From Alphaproteobacteria bacterium (GTDB lineage: Bacteria; Pseudomonadota; Alphaproteobacteria; Sphingomonadales; Sphingomonadaceae): a stretch of DNA of 64,000 nucleotides. Below are positions 54,874 to 63,538 of this stretch, piece by piece. Location: contig JAHJIJ010000002.1 of assembly GCA_018823325.1 (NCBI GenBank), positions 186,001 to 250,000 of the forward strand, given 5' to 3'. Position numbers and translations under genes: made by a program. The notes under the pieces are model-generated. The model was not told the origin of the DNA. It worked only from the letters and a program-made list of their open reading frames with translations, and made no database searches. Each line of letters begins with the position of its first letter. The stretch's first letter is position 1.

Positions 54874-55986
54874 TTAGTAAACGACGACGCTGCGGATGCT
54901 CTTGCCGGCATGCATCAGGTCGAAGGCGGTGTTGATCTCCTCGAGCCCCATCACATGCGTGATCATGGGATCAATCTCGATCTTGCCCTGCATGTACATG
55001 TCGACGATCTTGGGCACATCAGTCCGCCCCTTGGCGCCGCCGAACGCCGTGCCGCGCCAGTTGCGTCCCGTTACGAGCTGGAACGGCCGGGTGCTGATCT
55101 CCTTGCCAGCTTCGGCCACGCCGATGATGATGCTGGTGCCCCAGCCACGGTGGCAGGCTTCCAGCGCCGTGCGCATCACGTCGGTATTGCCGGTGGCATC
55201 GAAGGTGTAGTCCGCGCCGCCGTCCGTCATCGCGACGATCGCTGCAACCACTTCCTCGCGGCTCATGCCCTTGCTGTTGAGGAAATCGGTCATGCCGAAC
55301 TTGCGGCCCCATTCCTCACGATCGGGATTGATGTCGACGCCCACGATCTTGTTGGCACCGGCAAGGCGCGCGCCCTGAATGACGTTGAGGCCAATGCCGC
55401 CCAGACCGAAGACGACGACATTGTCGCCAACCTGCACCTTGGCAGTGTTGATGACGGCGCCGACACCCGTGGTGACGCCGCAGCCGATATAGCAGCTCGT
55501 CTTGAACGGCGCGTCCTCACGGATCTTGGCGACGGCGATTTCGGGAAGCACCGTGAAGTTGGAGAAGGTCGAGCAGCCCATGTAGTGATAGATCGGCTGA
55601 CCCTTATAGGAGAAGCGCGTGGTGCCGTCCGGCATCAGGCCCTTGCCCTGGGTGGCGCGGATGGCGGTGCACAGGTTGGTCTTGCCCGAAAGGCATGACT
55701 TACATTGGCGGCATTCCGGCGTGTAGAGCGGGATGACGTGATCGCCCGGCACGACCGAGGTCACGCCCGCGCCCACTTCGCGCACGATGCCCGCGCCTTC
55801 ATGGCCGAGCACGCTGGGGAAAATGCCTTCGCTGTCGAGGCCGTCCAGCGTGTAGGCATCCGTATGGCAGATGCCGGTCGCCATGATCTCGACGAGAACC
55901 TCGCCAGCCTTGGGACCTTCAAGGTCCAGCTCGACGATCTCCAGCGGCTTCTTTGCCTCAAATGCAACCGCGGCGCGTGTCTTCAT
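54874..55986 (-). CDS. frmA: S-(hydroxymethyl)glutathione dehydrogenase / class III alcohol dehydrogenase
   Basis: 370 residues. Catalytic-zinc ligands are in [12 protein letters not shown] and GHEGAGIV; structural-zinc cysteines are in [15 protein letters not shown] (about residues 92-106). [20 protein letters not shown] is the NAD loop, and [20 protein letters not shown] is typical of class III. It oxidises the formaldehyde-glutathione adduct. First gene of the frmA-VOC-fghA unit. Confidence 0.95.
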   Translation of the reverse strand: MKTRAAVAFEAKKPLEIVELDLEGPKAGEVLVEIMATGICHTDAYTLDGLDSEGIFPSVLGHEGAGIVREVGAGVTSVVPGDHVIPLYTPECRQCKSCLSGKTNLCTAIRATQGKGLMPDGTTRFSYKGQPIYHYMGCSTFSNFTVLPEIAVAKIREDAPFKTSCYIGCGVTTGVGAVINTAKVQVGDNVVVFGLGGIGLNVIQGARLAGANKIVGVDINPDREEWGRKFGMTDFLNSKGMSREEVVAAIVAMTDGGADYTFDATGNTDVMRTALEACHRGWGTSIIIGVAEAGKEISTRPFQLVTGRNWRGTAFGGAKGRTDVPKIVDMYMQGKIEIDPMITHVMGLEEINTAFDLMHAGKSIRSVVVY

Positions 55987-56084
55987 GCCTCATCTCTCCA
56001 GCTAGGGGTGGCGCTGCCACGCCAGTTGCCGCTTGTTGGGACCTAAGACTGATTCTTGCAACCCCGACGGGCAGCGCAGACAGC

Positions 56085-56780
56085 TTATTTAGGCGCGCAC
56101 AAGGCGGCCAGCCCGGCTTCGTTCGCACCGAGGCTGAGCGCGGCGAGAAGCAGGATCGCCAGAGCAGCGGCGGTACGGACCGAGGGCCTGCGCGCCAGAA
56201 CCGACAGCATTGTCGACCCGCCGTGGACCGCCAGCAGGGCGGGAAGCGTGCCCAGGCCGAAGCCGGCCATGACCAGAAGGCTGCCGGTGAGAGACCCGGC
56301 GAAGGCTGCATAAAGCAACGCGCCGTAGACCATTCCGCACGGCATCATGCCCCAGCCGAAGCCTGTGGCCACGCCCCGCACGGCAGGCGGCAGACGCAGC
56401 CCCGCGCCTGAAAACCGGACCGGGACGGGAACATGTGCGCGCACGGCATGCCCCAGGACCGCCGGGCTGGGCATCAGACCGAGCATCGAGAGGCCGACCC
56501 AGGCGAGGCTCATGGCGGCGGCCCAGCGCAGCAGCAGATGTCCGGTCGCGCCATCCAGCCCCCCCAATGTCAGCGCGCCCAGCCCGCCCGCAGCGGCACC
56601 CATGGTCATATAGGCAGCGACGCGGCCGGCATGCAGGCGAAATGCCACGGTCAGCGGATGGTCATTGCCGCTGTTTCCCTGCCCGAGCAGCAAGGCGATG
56701 CCTCCGCACATGCCGACGCAATGGAGGCTGGAGGCAAAGCCGAGCAGCGTGCCTCCGGCGAATGTCCATGGGTCGGCCAT
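56085..56780 (-). CDS. SafE/TauE-type membrane protein linked to the cbb3 assembly region
   Basis: 231 residues, six or so hydrophobic helices. The N-terminus GFASSLHCVGMCGGIALLLG, with MCGG, and the later GFGWGMMPCGMVYGALLYA are the paired Cys-containing motifs of the SafE subfamily often found beside ccoGHIS genes. Its start is 4 bp from the hemN stop. Proposed roles in this context include copper or heme supply for cbb3 oxidase; unproven here. Confidence 0.85.
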   Translation of the reverse strand: MADPWTFAGGTLLGFASSLHCVGMCGGIALLLGQGNSGNDHPLTVAFRLHAGRVAAYMTMGAAAGGLGALTLGGLDGATGHLLLRWAAAMSLAWVGLSMLGLMPSPAVLGHAVRAHVPVPVRFSGAGLRLPPAVRGVATGFGWGMMPCGMVYGALLYAAFAGSLTGSLLVMAGFGLGTLPALLAVHGGSTMLSVLARRPSVRTAAALAILLLAALSLGANEAGLAALCAPK

Positions 56781-56783
56781 GCG

Positions 56784-58106
56784 TCAGATCGCGCTGCTGA
56801 AGCGCTGCTGCGAAACGGCACGGTGGCGATCGAACAGGACGGCGACGGCGCGGCCATAAGGACGGCCTTCGTCGGTGATCCGGAGCATGGAGCCATCCAA
56901 TACGGCCAGGTCCCGGCTCAGGAATGGCTGAAGGCCCGCGCGGATTGGCTCCCGGTGCACATAGGGTGCAACATCTGCAGCGCGGCCGCACAGCAGATCC
57001 TCAATGATCACGCCGCGCTGGCGGTCATCGGCGTCCCGCACGATGCCGCGCTCGCCCGTCAGCCGTCCGGCACAGGCACGCATGCGGTAACGACCGCTGT
57101 TCTTGTCATTCTGCACGATGAGATGCGGAAACTGGCCGATGGCGGTGGCGCCGATGCCGATCAGCACGTCCGCCTGATCCTCGGTAAAGCCTTGGAAGTT
57201 CCGGCGCAGGGTGCCCTGCTGCTGGGCCTTGGCCAGATCGTCATGCGGGAGCGCGAAGTGATCGAAGCCGACCGGCACATAGCCCGCTGCCACGAGTTGG
57301 TCATGCCCAAGCGCCGCCATGGCGAAACGCTCGGCCTGATCGGGCAGGTTGGTGGCGTCAATCCGTTTCTGGCGCGGAAGAATATGCGGCACATGGGCGT
57401 AGCCGAAGAGCGCGATCCTGTCCGGCCGCATGGCGATGGCCTCCTCGAGCGTCCGGGTCAGGAGGGTCAAATCCTGTCCCGGCAGGCCATACATCAGATC
57501 GAAGTTGATCGAGCGCACCCCGTTGCTGCGCAGGCGGTCCACCGCAGTGACGATCAGCTCGCGCGGCTGCACGCGGCCGATGGCGGCCTGGATGGCGGGA
57601 TCGAAGGTCTGCACGCCCAGGCTGACGCGCTTGGTTCCGGAGACACCCAGCGTCATGGCCCAACGCGCATCGAAACCGCGGGGATCGATCTCCACCGAGA
57701 GGACCGGAGCGCCGCAGCCGAACGCGACCATCAGTTCATCGACGAGGCGGGCGAACTCGACAGGCGGAATGGCATTGGGGCTGCCGCCGCCGAAGGCGAT
57801 GCGCTGGACCCGCGCCCTGCCGCCCAGGCGCATCGCAATGGTGCGGATCTCTGCATGAAGCGCCTCAAGATAGCTGGTGAGGCGCTGAGCCTTGTTCGAC
57901 CGGCCAGTGTTGCACCCGCAATACCAGCAGATCTCCTCGCAGAAGGGGATGTGCACATAAAGCGACACCGGCTGCCCCTGCGGCACATGGTCGAGCGCGT
58001 TGCCCAGATAGGCCTCGCCGACCTGATCCGTGAACTCGGCAGCCGTGGGATAGCTGGTGTAGCGCGGCACCGGGCGGGCCAGAAGATCGGGATAATAGGA
58101 CCACAT
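56784..58106 (-). CDS. hemN: oxygen-independent coproporphyrinogen III oxidase
   Basis: 440 residues, radical-SAM enzyme. VHIPFCEEICWYCGCNT holds the CxxxCxxC cluster motif (about residues 54-62). FGGGSPNAIPP and INFDLMYGLPGQ are conserved HemN blocks, and the C-terminal half has the HemN tail. It makes protoporphyrinogen without O2, needed for heme under low oxygen. An FNR/FixK-type box lies 36 bp upstream of the start, as expected for this gene. Confidence 0.94.
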   Translation of the reverse strand: MWSYYPDLLARPVPRYTSYPTAAEFTDQVGEAYLGNALDHVPQGQPVSLYVHIPFCEEICWYCGCNTGRSNKAQRLTSYLEALHAEIRTIAMRLGGRARVQRIAFGGGSPNAIPPVEFARLVDELMVAFGCGAPVLSVEIDPRGFDARWAMTLGVSGTKRVSLGVQTFDPAIQAAIGRVQPRELIVTAVDRLRSNGVRSINFDLMYGLPGQDLTLLTRTLEEAIAMRPDRIALFGYAHVPHILPRQKRIDATNLPDQAERFAMAALGHDQLVAAGYVPVGFDHFALPHDDLAKAQQQGTLRRNFQGFTEDQADVLIGIGATAIGQFPHLIVQNDKNSGRYRMRACAGRLTGERGIVRDADDRQRGVIIEDLLCGRAADVAPYVHREPIRAGLQPFLSRDLAVLDGSMLRITDEGRPYGRAVAVLFDRHRAVSQQRFSSAI

Positions 58107-58141
58107 GGAAATGCCCCTACAGCCCCCCGCCCCGCCTGCCC

Positions 58142-58155
58142 TTGACCTCGATCAA
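58142..58155. promoter_or_regulatory. FNR/FixK-type box (TTGAC-N4-ATCAA)
   Basis: TTGACCTCGATCAA is one base from the perfect palindrome TTGAT-N4-ATCAA bound by FNR/FixK-type regulators. It lies between the divergent hemN and ompW genes. Confidence 0.8.
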
Positions 58156-58163
58156 GCGATGTC

Positions 58164-58177
58164 TTGCGCAAGGTCAA
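58164..58177. promoter_or_regulatory. second, weaker FNR-like box
   Basis: TTGCGCAAGGTCAA has TTG and CAA arms 14 bp apart, as in the first box 22 bp away, but with poorer inner positions. The spacing of about two helical turns fits two dimers controlling the hemN and ompW promoters. Confidence 0.4.
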
Positions 58178-58239
58178 TGTCCGCAGCGCCAGCGAAACCT
58201 AGGAGCAGTTCAGGTTCAGGGAATGAAAGGAAAGAACCC

Positions 58240-58917
58240 ATGAATGCTCGTTTACTCAGCTGTGTCGCCGGTCTCGCGATGCTCGCCACCCCTGCGGTGG
58301 CGCAGGCTCAGCAAGGCAAGGTACAGATCAAGCTGATGGCGACCGGCGTGCTGCCGGACGGCAAGATCGACGAAGTGAAATCCGCCACGGTGACGCTGCC
58401 GGCCGGCACGGACACCGCAGTCAGCGATAATTGGGTGCCGACCGCCGCAATCGAGTATTTCCTCAGCGATTCCGTCTCGGTCGAAACGATCTGCTGCGTG
58501 ACCGCGCATCATGTCGACGGCGCGGGCGCGATCAGCGGCGTGAACAATCTGCTCGACGATATCCTGATCGTCCCGGCGACGGTGACGCTCAAATATCATC
58601 TCAATGCTGGCCCCATCAAACCCTATATCGGCGCGGGTCCCAGCTACTTCTGGGTGCTCGATTCCAAGGTCGGGGCCGGCGGCACGGCTGCTCTGGGGGC
58701 CGCAAGCGCCAAGCTGAAGAGCAAGGTCGGCTTTGCGCTCCAGGCGGGCGTCGACATTCCGGTGAATGACACGGGCCTTGGCATTTCCTTTGACGCCAAG
58801 CGCTACTTCGTTCGCCCGACAGCGGAATTCTACGATGCGGCAGGCGCGACCGTGCTGGCGACGCGCCACGAGCTTGATCCGTGGGTGGTCAGCGGCGGAA
58901 TCAGCTTCCGCTTCTGA
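58240..58917 (+). CDS. ompW: OmpW-family outer membrane protein
   Basis: 225 residues. Signal peptide to AQAQ (about residue 24), then an eight-stranded small beta-barrel: VQIKLMATGVLPDGK, DNWVPTAAIEYFLSDSVSVE, TVTLKYHLNAGPIKPYIGAGPSYFW, and the C-terminal strand GGISFRF with terminal Phe required for barrel assembly. OmpW is a small-molecule channel in the outer membrane; in several bacteria it is induced by FNR under low oxygen. GAAAGG precedes the ATG. A strong terminator follows. Confidence 0.88.
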   Translation: MNARLLSCVAGLAMLATPAVAQAQQGKVQIKLMATGVLPDGKIDEVKSATVTLPAGTDTAVSDNWVPTAAIEYFLSDSVSVETICCVTAHHVDGAGAISGVNNLLDDILIVPATVTLKYHLNAGPIKPYIGAGPSYFWVLDSKVGAGGTAALGAASAKLKSKVGFALQAGVDIPVNDTGLGISFDAKRYFVRPTAEFYDAAGATVLATRHELDPWVVSGGISFRF

Positions 58918-58941
58918 CCGGATCGGCTCGGGCCGCAACAG

Positions 58942-58981
58942 GCGGGTCTGCTCCTCCCTCTCCGGAGCAGGCCCGCTTTTT
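58942..58981 (+). terminator. strong intrinsic terminator of ompW
   Basis: GCGGGTCTGCTCC (58942-58954) and GGAGCAGGCCCGC (58964-58976) form a 13-bp stem with one G-U pair, followed by five T. Starts 25 bp after the ompW stop. Confidence 0.9.
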
Positions 58982-59014
58982 CATGAGCTTAGAGCCACGA
59001 AACAGACAAAGTTG

Positions 59015-59044
59015 ACCCCGCTAAGGTTACGAAGGTTACGGGGT
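59015..59044. repeat. tandem 9-bp repeat inside an inverted repeat
   Basis: AAGGTTACG occurs twice in a row (59023-59031 and 59032-59040), framed by ACCCCG (59015-59020) and CGGGGT (59039-59044) as a dyad. It lies in the non-coding gap between the ompW and ccoS 3' ends. No function recognised. Confidence 0.6.
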
Positions 59045-59100
59045 AAATAAATTTCCTCATCGTTCCCAACAGGGCCACGGGTCTTCAGAGATCAGCATTG

Positions 59101-59127
59101 AGAAAGAGCGCAGTTGATGCTGCGCTC
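59101..59127 (-). terminator. intrinsic terminator of the cco operon on the minus strand
   Basis: On the minus strand GAGCGCAG, a 6-base loop and CTGCGCTC give a perfect 8-bp stem followed by TTTCT. It lies 44 bp downstream of the ccoS stop. Confidence 0.75.
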
Positions 59128-59140
59128 CTGCCACAATTCA

Positions 59141-59170
59141 CCAGCTGTAGGACAGCCCGACGACGCACCG
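59141..59170 (-). pseudogene. possible residue of an outer-membrane beta-barrel C-terminus
   Basis: Between the ccoS stop and the terminator, the minus strand reads in one frame VVGLSYSW then a stop. An aromatic-terminated strand of this kind is the canonical C-terminus of porins and TonB receptors. Only about nine codons remain, so this is weak and could be chance. Confidence 0.2.
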
Positions 59171-59326
59171 CTATGGTGCGGGCTTGTCCTGATCCTCGAT
59201 CAGAATGCGCATGGCGGCACCGTCCGGATCGTCGAACTGGCCGTTGCGCATAGACCAGAGGAATGCCGCCAGCCCGGTAAGCCCGAGCAGCAGCGCGACG
59301 GGTATGAGGAAGAGCAGCCCGTTCAT
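59171..59326 (-). CDS. ccoS: cbb3 oxidase assembly protein CcoS
   Basis: 51 residues, one N-terminal helix (LLFLIPVALLLGLTGLAAFLW) then the motif SMRNGQFDDPDGAAMRIL, the full CcoS/FixS pattern. The start overlaps the ccoI stop (ATGA). CcoS is needed for cofactor insertion into cbb3 oxidase. Too short for usual ORF cut-offs, but its position at the end of the ccoGHIS operon makes it certain. Confidence 0.93.
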   Translation of the reverse strand: MNGLLFLIPVALLLGLTGLAAFLWSMRNGQFDDPDGAAMRILIEDQDKPAP

Positions 59327-61479
59327 TTGACGGCCCAGCGCAGCCGCAGGGAGTTTGCGACGACGATCAGCGAACTGGCCGACATGGCAATGGCGGCGAT
59401 CAGCGGCGTCACATAGCCGGCGATCGCGAGCGGGACGGCCAGCGCGTTATAGCCGATGGCGAGGCCGATATTCTGCCGGACCACCCGCATGGTCGCACGC
59501 GAGGCGCGCACGGATTTGGGGATGCCGGACAGGCTATCCCCCAGGAACACGATGTCGGCGGCCTGCTGACCAACATCGCTGGCCGAACCCGGCGCCATGG
59601 AGACGTGGGCTGCAGCCAGTGCGGGGCCATCATTGAGCCCGTCACCGACCATCAGCGGCTTGTGACCGGCCTGCTCCAGCGACTGCAGCCGCGCCAGCTT
59701 GTCGGCGGGGCGCATCCCCCCCTCCCCGTCCACACCAAGCTGATCCGCCAGGGCGCGGACTGGCTCGGCGCGGTCGCCGGACATGATCGACGCCGGCAGC
59801 CCGAGGGCGCGCAGATCGGCAAGTGCCTGCGCGGCATCGGGGCGCAATGCATCGGCGAAGCGGATGATGGCGCGGCGTCCGCGACCCATATCGAGCGCGA
59901 CGGCCATGGTTTGATCTTCAGCCCCGGCCGTCACGATATCGACTTCGCTCTCGCGGGGCTTGCCCATCGAAACCGGCTGGCCCTGCCAGAGAGCGCGCAC
60001 ACCTTCGCCGGGAATGTCCTGAATATCGGTCAGCGCGGCAGGCCCGACATGCTCGCCGCCCAGCGCCTGGCGCAACGCGACCGCGAGCGGATGGCGGCTG
60101 GTCATGGCGAGCGCGCGGGCAATGCTGCGCGCCTCCTCGTCCAGCGCCTCCAGGCCGAAGGCGCGCGGGCGGCCCAGAGTGAGCGTGCCGGTCTTGTCGA
60201 ACAGCGCCTGATCGGCTTCGGCAAGGCGTTCCAGCGCGCTGCCGTCCTTCACGAGGAGCCCGGCGCGCATCATGGCGCCACACACCACGACCTGCGCCAC
60301 CGGCACGGCAAGGCCGAGCGCGCAGGGGCAAGTGATGATGAGCACGGCGATGGCGACGAGCAGCGACTGGTGCCAGCCCGCGCCTGCGATCATCCAGCCA
60401 ATGAAGGTCACAGCAGCCAGACTGTGCACGACGGGCGCATAAAGGCGCGAGCATTTGTCTGCGAGGCGCACGTAGCGCGACTTGGCCTGCCCGGCGCTCT
60501 CCATGAGGCGCGCGATCTCGGCAATGGCGCGTGCCTCGCCGACGGCAGTGACGCGCAAGGTGACGGGTCCATCGAGATTGAGCGTGCCGGCGGTGGCCGT
60601 GTCTCCGGGCCGGAGCATGACCGGCGCGCTTTCGCCGGTGAGCAACGACAGATCGAACCGGCTCGTGCCGTCCTCGATCACGCCGTCAGCGGCGAGGCGC
60701 TCGCCGGCCGCCACCAGAAGGCGGTCGCCCACGGCAAGCGCATCGGCGGCGACCCACTGGCTCGATCCGTCCGCATCCAGCCGCATCGCGCCGGGTGCCG
60801 TGCGGCGCACCAGCGCCTCAGCGCCGCTCGCTGCCCGCGCCCGCATCATCTCGTCAAGCACGCGCCCGGCGAGGAGGAAAGCGAGCAGCATCAACGCGCC
60901 ATCGAACCAGGCGTGATGACCGCCGACGATGGTCTCATAAAGGCTCATCGACGTGGCGAGGATGACGCCGATAGAGATCGGCACATCCATGTTGGTGGTG
61001 CGCGCCTTGAGCGCCTTCAGCGCCGAGCGGAAGAAGGGCTGGCCTGAATAGGCCACGGCGGGAATGGCGATCAGCGCGGAAATCCAGTGGAACAGATCGC
61101 GCGCGCTGCCATCAGCGCCCGACCAGACCGAGACCGACAGCAGCATGACGTTCATGGCTGCAAAGGCCGCCACGGCCAGCGCACGAATAAGCTTGCGCAG
61201 TGCCTGCCCGCGCTCGTGCGCTGCGGCATTGTGCAGCGGCTGCGCTTCGAACCCGATGGCATCGAAGGCGCGCAGCAGATCCGGCTCGGGCAGATCGGCG
61301 GCATGGGTGACGATGACGGTCTTGGCGGAGAAGTTCACCCGCGCGGCGCGGATGCCCGGCTGCATCGGCAACAGCCGCTCGATCTTGGAAATGCAGCCGG
61401 CGCAGTGCATGTCGGGTACGGCAAGCCGCGTCTCGACGGTGCCCTCCGTCCACTCCGCCGCAGGATCGATATAGGTCAT
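59323..61479 (-). CDS. ccoI: copper-exporting P-type ATPase CcoI/FixI
   Basis: 718 residues. The N-terminal HMA domain has the CxxC of DMHCAGC (residues 26-29). A CPC-type membrane ion site is in LIITCPCALGLAVP (about 380-393). The phosphorylation motif is DKTGTLT and the hinge GDGLNDGPALAAAHV. This class (CopA2/FixI) moves copper out of the cytoplasm for the cbb3 oxidase active site. Overlaps ccoH and ccoS by 4 bp each. Confidence 0.95.
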   Translation of the reverse strand: MTYIDPAAEWTEGTVETRLAVPDMHCAGCISKIERLLPMQPGIRAARVNFSAKTVIVTHAADLPEPDLLRAFDAIGFEAQPLHNAAAHERGQALRKLIRALAVAAFAAMNVMLLSVSVWSGADGSARDLFHWISALIAIPAVAYSGQPFFRSALKALKARTTNMDVPISIGVILATSMSLYETIVGGHHAWFDGALMLLAFLLAGRVLDEMMRARAASGAEALVRRTAPGAMRLDADGSSQWVAADALAVGDRLLVAAGERLAADGVIEDGTSRFDLSLLTGESAPVMLRPGDTATAGTLNLDGPVTLRVTAVGEARAIAEIARLMESAGQAKSRYVRLADKCSRLYAPVVHSLAAVTFIGWMIAGAGWHQSLLVAIAVLIITCPCALGLAVPVAQVVVCGAMMRAGLLVKDGSALERLAEADQALFDKTGTLTLGRPRAFGLEALDEEARSIARALAMTSRHPLAVALRQALGGEHVGPAALTDIQDIPGEGVRALWQGQPVSMGKPRESEVDIVTAGAEDQTMAVALDMGRGRRAIIRFADALRPDAAQALADLRALGLPASIMSGDRAEPVRALADQLGVDGEGGMRPADKLARLQSLEQAGHKPLMVGDGLNDGPALAAAHVSMAPGSASDVGQQAADIVFLGDSLSGIPKSVRASRATMRVVRQNIGLAIGYNALAVPLAIAGYVTPLIAAIAMSASSLIVVANSLRLRWAVK

Positions 61480-61931
61480 GAGAGGTCGACCACGCGGTTG
61501 ATTTCACGCCCGTGGGCGCTCGCGCGCAGGTGCACGATCCAGCGGCCTGCGGGAATGGCGCCGACGCTCTCATAGCGCCCTTCGCCGAGCGCGCGGAACT
61601 CGAGGCGCTGTTCTGGCGCCCGCCCAAGTGGATGGCGAACGAGGGCAAACACTGTCGCATCAACGAGGGGTGCATCGGCGCTGCGCAGGGCGGCGCGGAG
61701 CTGGCCGCCTTCCGCGCGATTCAGCTCCAGCGACCAGCCGAGTGCCTTTTCGGCGCGCGCCTGCTCCAGCCATCCGTTGAACTTCTGGCTGGCGACGTAG
61801 CTGTTCTTCACGACCAGCCCGCCGAAGGTGGAACTTGCGAGATAGGCCATGGTGAAATTGACCGCCATCACCACGCCAAAGAAAGTGACGAGAATAGCGG
61901 CAATGTGCCGACCAGTGAACTTGCGCGTCAT
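61476..61931 (-). CDS. ccoH: cbb3 oxidase assembly protein CcoH/FixH
   Basis: 151 residues. One N-terminal helix (IAAILVTFFGVVMAVNFTMAYLA) then a periplasmic FixH domain: STFGGLVVKNSYVASQKFNGWL and a C-terminal YESVGAIPAGRWIVHL. FixH family needed for cbb3 oxidase biogenesis. Overlapping both neighbours by ATGA. Confidence 0.93.
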   Translation of the reverse strand: MTRKFTGRHIAAILVTFFGVVMAVNFTMAYLASSTFGGLVVKNSYVASQKFNGWLEQARAEKALGWSLELNRAEGGQLRAALRSADAPLVDATVFALVRHPLGRAPEQRLEFRALGEGRYESVGAIPAGRWIVHLRASAHGREINRVVDLS

Positions 61932-63418
61932 TGACCTGTCTCCGGGCGGACAAAAGTCTCGTCATCCTGCGCCGTCTCCGCGCCCTCATCGAGCGTCCGC
62001 AGGGTAAAGGCGAAATCCTGGCGCGCTTCGCCCTGCGCCGGGGCAACGACATGCACGCGCTCCTTGAGCACCTGATCGGCCGGCACGTCGATGCGCAGCG
62101 CACGGCTCGCCTGATCGCGGGTCTGGCCCTCATGCCACATGACTGCGCCCTCCAGCCCTTCAATGCCGATGGTCATTGCGCGCGGGCGGCTCTGCATGTT
62201 GCGGATCTTGACCAGATAGCTGTTGCGGATCGAGCCGTCCGACAGGCGGACATAGACGGGATTGCGCTCGGCATTCGCGGCAATATCGATGCGCGGACGC
62301 ACCCCGAGCGCGAACAGCATGGCGAGGCCAATGCTCGTCCAGATGGCGAAATAGGCAATGGTGCGCGGACGGAACAGGCGCTTGAGGACCGGCGCGGGCG
62401 CCTCGCCCTTCATTTCCGCTTCGCAGTCGATCTCCGTGGCGTAATCGATGAGGCCGCGTGGACGGCCGACCTGCGCCATCACCTTGTCGCAGGCATCGAT
62501 GCAAAGGGCGCAGGTTATGCAGCCGATCTGCGGCCCTTCGCGAATGTCGATGCCGGTCGGGCAAACCTGAACGCATTGCAGGCAATCGATGCAGTCGCCG
62601 GTTGGCATTCCCTCATCATGGGCCTTCTTGAGCCCCTTTGTGCGGGGCTCGCCGCGCCAGTGCTTGTAGGTGACGATGAGCGATTTCTCGTCCGTCATCG
62701 CGGTCTGGATGCGCGGCCAGGGGCACATGTAGATGCACACCTGCTCGCGCATGAAACCACCGAAGATGAAGGTCGTCATGGTGAGCACGAAGGTCGTGCC
62801 ATAGGCCACGAAGGGCGCCTGCCCGGTCCAGAACTGGTGCTGGAGGGTCGGCGCGTCGGCAAAGTAGAAGATCCATGCGCCACCGGTGAGGAAGGAAATG
62901 ACGAGCCAGACCGCCCATTTTCGCACGCGCTTCCAGACCTTCAGCGGTGTCCAGGGCGCCTTTTCAAGGCGAATCTGGGCATTGCGATCGCCATCGAGGA
63001 AGCGCTCGACATGCTGGAACAGGTCGGTCCACACGGTCTGCGGACAGGCATAGCCGCACCAGGCGCGACCGACGGCGGAGGTGACGAGGAAGAGCCCAAC
63101 GCCGGCCATGATGAGCAGGCCCGCGACATAATAGAATTCATGCGGCCAGATCTCGATGCCGAACATGAAGAAGCGGCGATTGGCGAGGTCGACCAGCACG
63201 GCCTGATCGGGGGCATGTGGTCCACGATCCCAGCGGATCCAGGGCGTCACCCAGTAGATCGTGAGTGTGACAGCCATCACGAGCCACTTGAAGCGCCGGA
63301 AGGGCCCATCGATCTGCTTGGGGAAGACCGACTTGCGCTTGGCGTACAGGCTTTCCGCAGGTGCGGCGGTATCGTTCATCGTGGACATGGCAGCGTCCGT
63401 TTCTGGGGTCATCGGCAT
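61928..63418 (-). CDS. ccoG: cbb3 oxidase accessory ferredoxin-like protein CcoG/FixG
   Basis: 496 residues. Five membrane helices in the N-terminal half, with YACPQTVWTDLFQHVER. A dicluster ferredoxin domain has CIDCLQCVQVCPTGI and CITCALCIDACD (about residues 274-310). A C-terminal IgG-like domain ends the protein. CcoG reduces copper for the cbb3 oxidase assembly line. First complete gene of the ccoGHIS block; a palindrome separates it from ccoP. Confidence 0.95.
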   Translation of the reverse strand: MPMTPETDAAMSTMNDTAAPAESLYAKRKSVFPKQIDGPFRRFKWLVMAVTLTIYWVTPWIRWDRGPHAPDQAVLVDLANRRFFMFGIEIWPHEFYYVAGLLIMAGVGLFLVTSAVGRAWCGYACPQTVWTDLFQHVERFLDGDRNAQIRLEKAPWTPLKVWKRVRKWAVWLVISFLTGGAWIFYFADAPTLQHQFWTGQAPFVAYGTTFVLTMTTFIFGGFMREQVCIYMCPWPRIQTAMTDEKSLIVTYKHWRGEPRTKGLKKAHDEGMPTGDCIDCLQCVQVCPTGIDIREGPQIGCITCALCIDACDKVMAQVGRPRGLIDYATEIDCEAEMKGEAPAPVLKRLFRPRTIAYFAIWTSIGLAMLFALGVRPRIDIAANAERNPVYVRLSDGSIRNSYLVKIRNMQSRPRAMTIGIEGLEGAVMWHEGQTRDQASRALRIDVPADQVLKERVHVVAPAQGEARQDFAFTLRTLDEGAETAQDDETFVRPETGQ

Positions 63419-63500
63419 GGATCTGCCTCCGATCGACTATCGCTCTAGGCAGAGCCGGCGGCGCCGACATTGAGCAGGATCAACAAAGTGATTGGCTGTG

Positions 63501-63530
63501 GCCCCTCCCCCGCAAGCGGAGGAAGGGCCG
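63501..63530. repeat. palindromic element between ccoP and ccoG
   Basis: GGCCCCTCCCCCGC and GCGGAGGAAGGGCC are inverted around AA; 12 of 14 positions pair. It resembles the element at 22271-22294 (same GGCCCCTCC beginning). With ccoP on one side and ccoG on the other, it could stabilise or cut the polycistronic message. The rest of the 120-bp gap contains no gene. Confidence 0.6.
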
Positions 63531-63538
63531 GCCAGTAT

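Noticed and set aside
56009..56024. TGGCG-N6-CGCCA dyad upstream of frmA as an FrmR-like operator
   Set aside because: Five-base GC-rich arms are expected by chance at this composition, and no FrmR-type regulator is encoded nearby.
56433..58145. 570-codon open frame antisense to hemN and the SafE-like gene
   Set aside because: It spans two well-supported minus-strand genes, has a biased composition and no recognisable domain.
61931..63448. 505-codon open frame antisense to ccoG
   Set aside because: A shadow of CcoG, which shows clear ferredoxin cysteine motifs.
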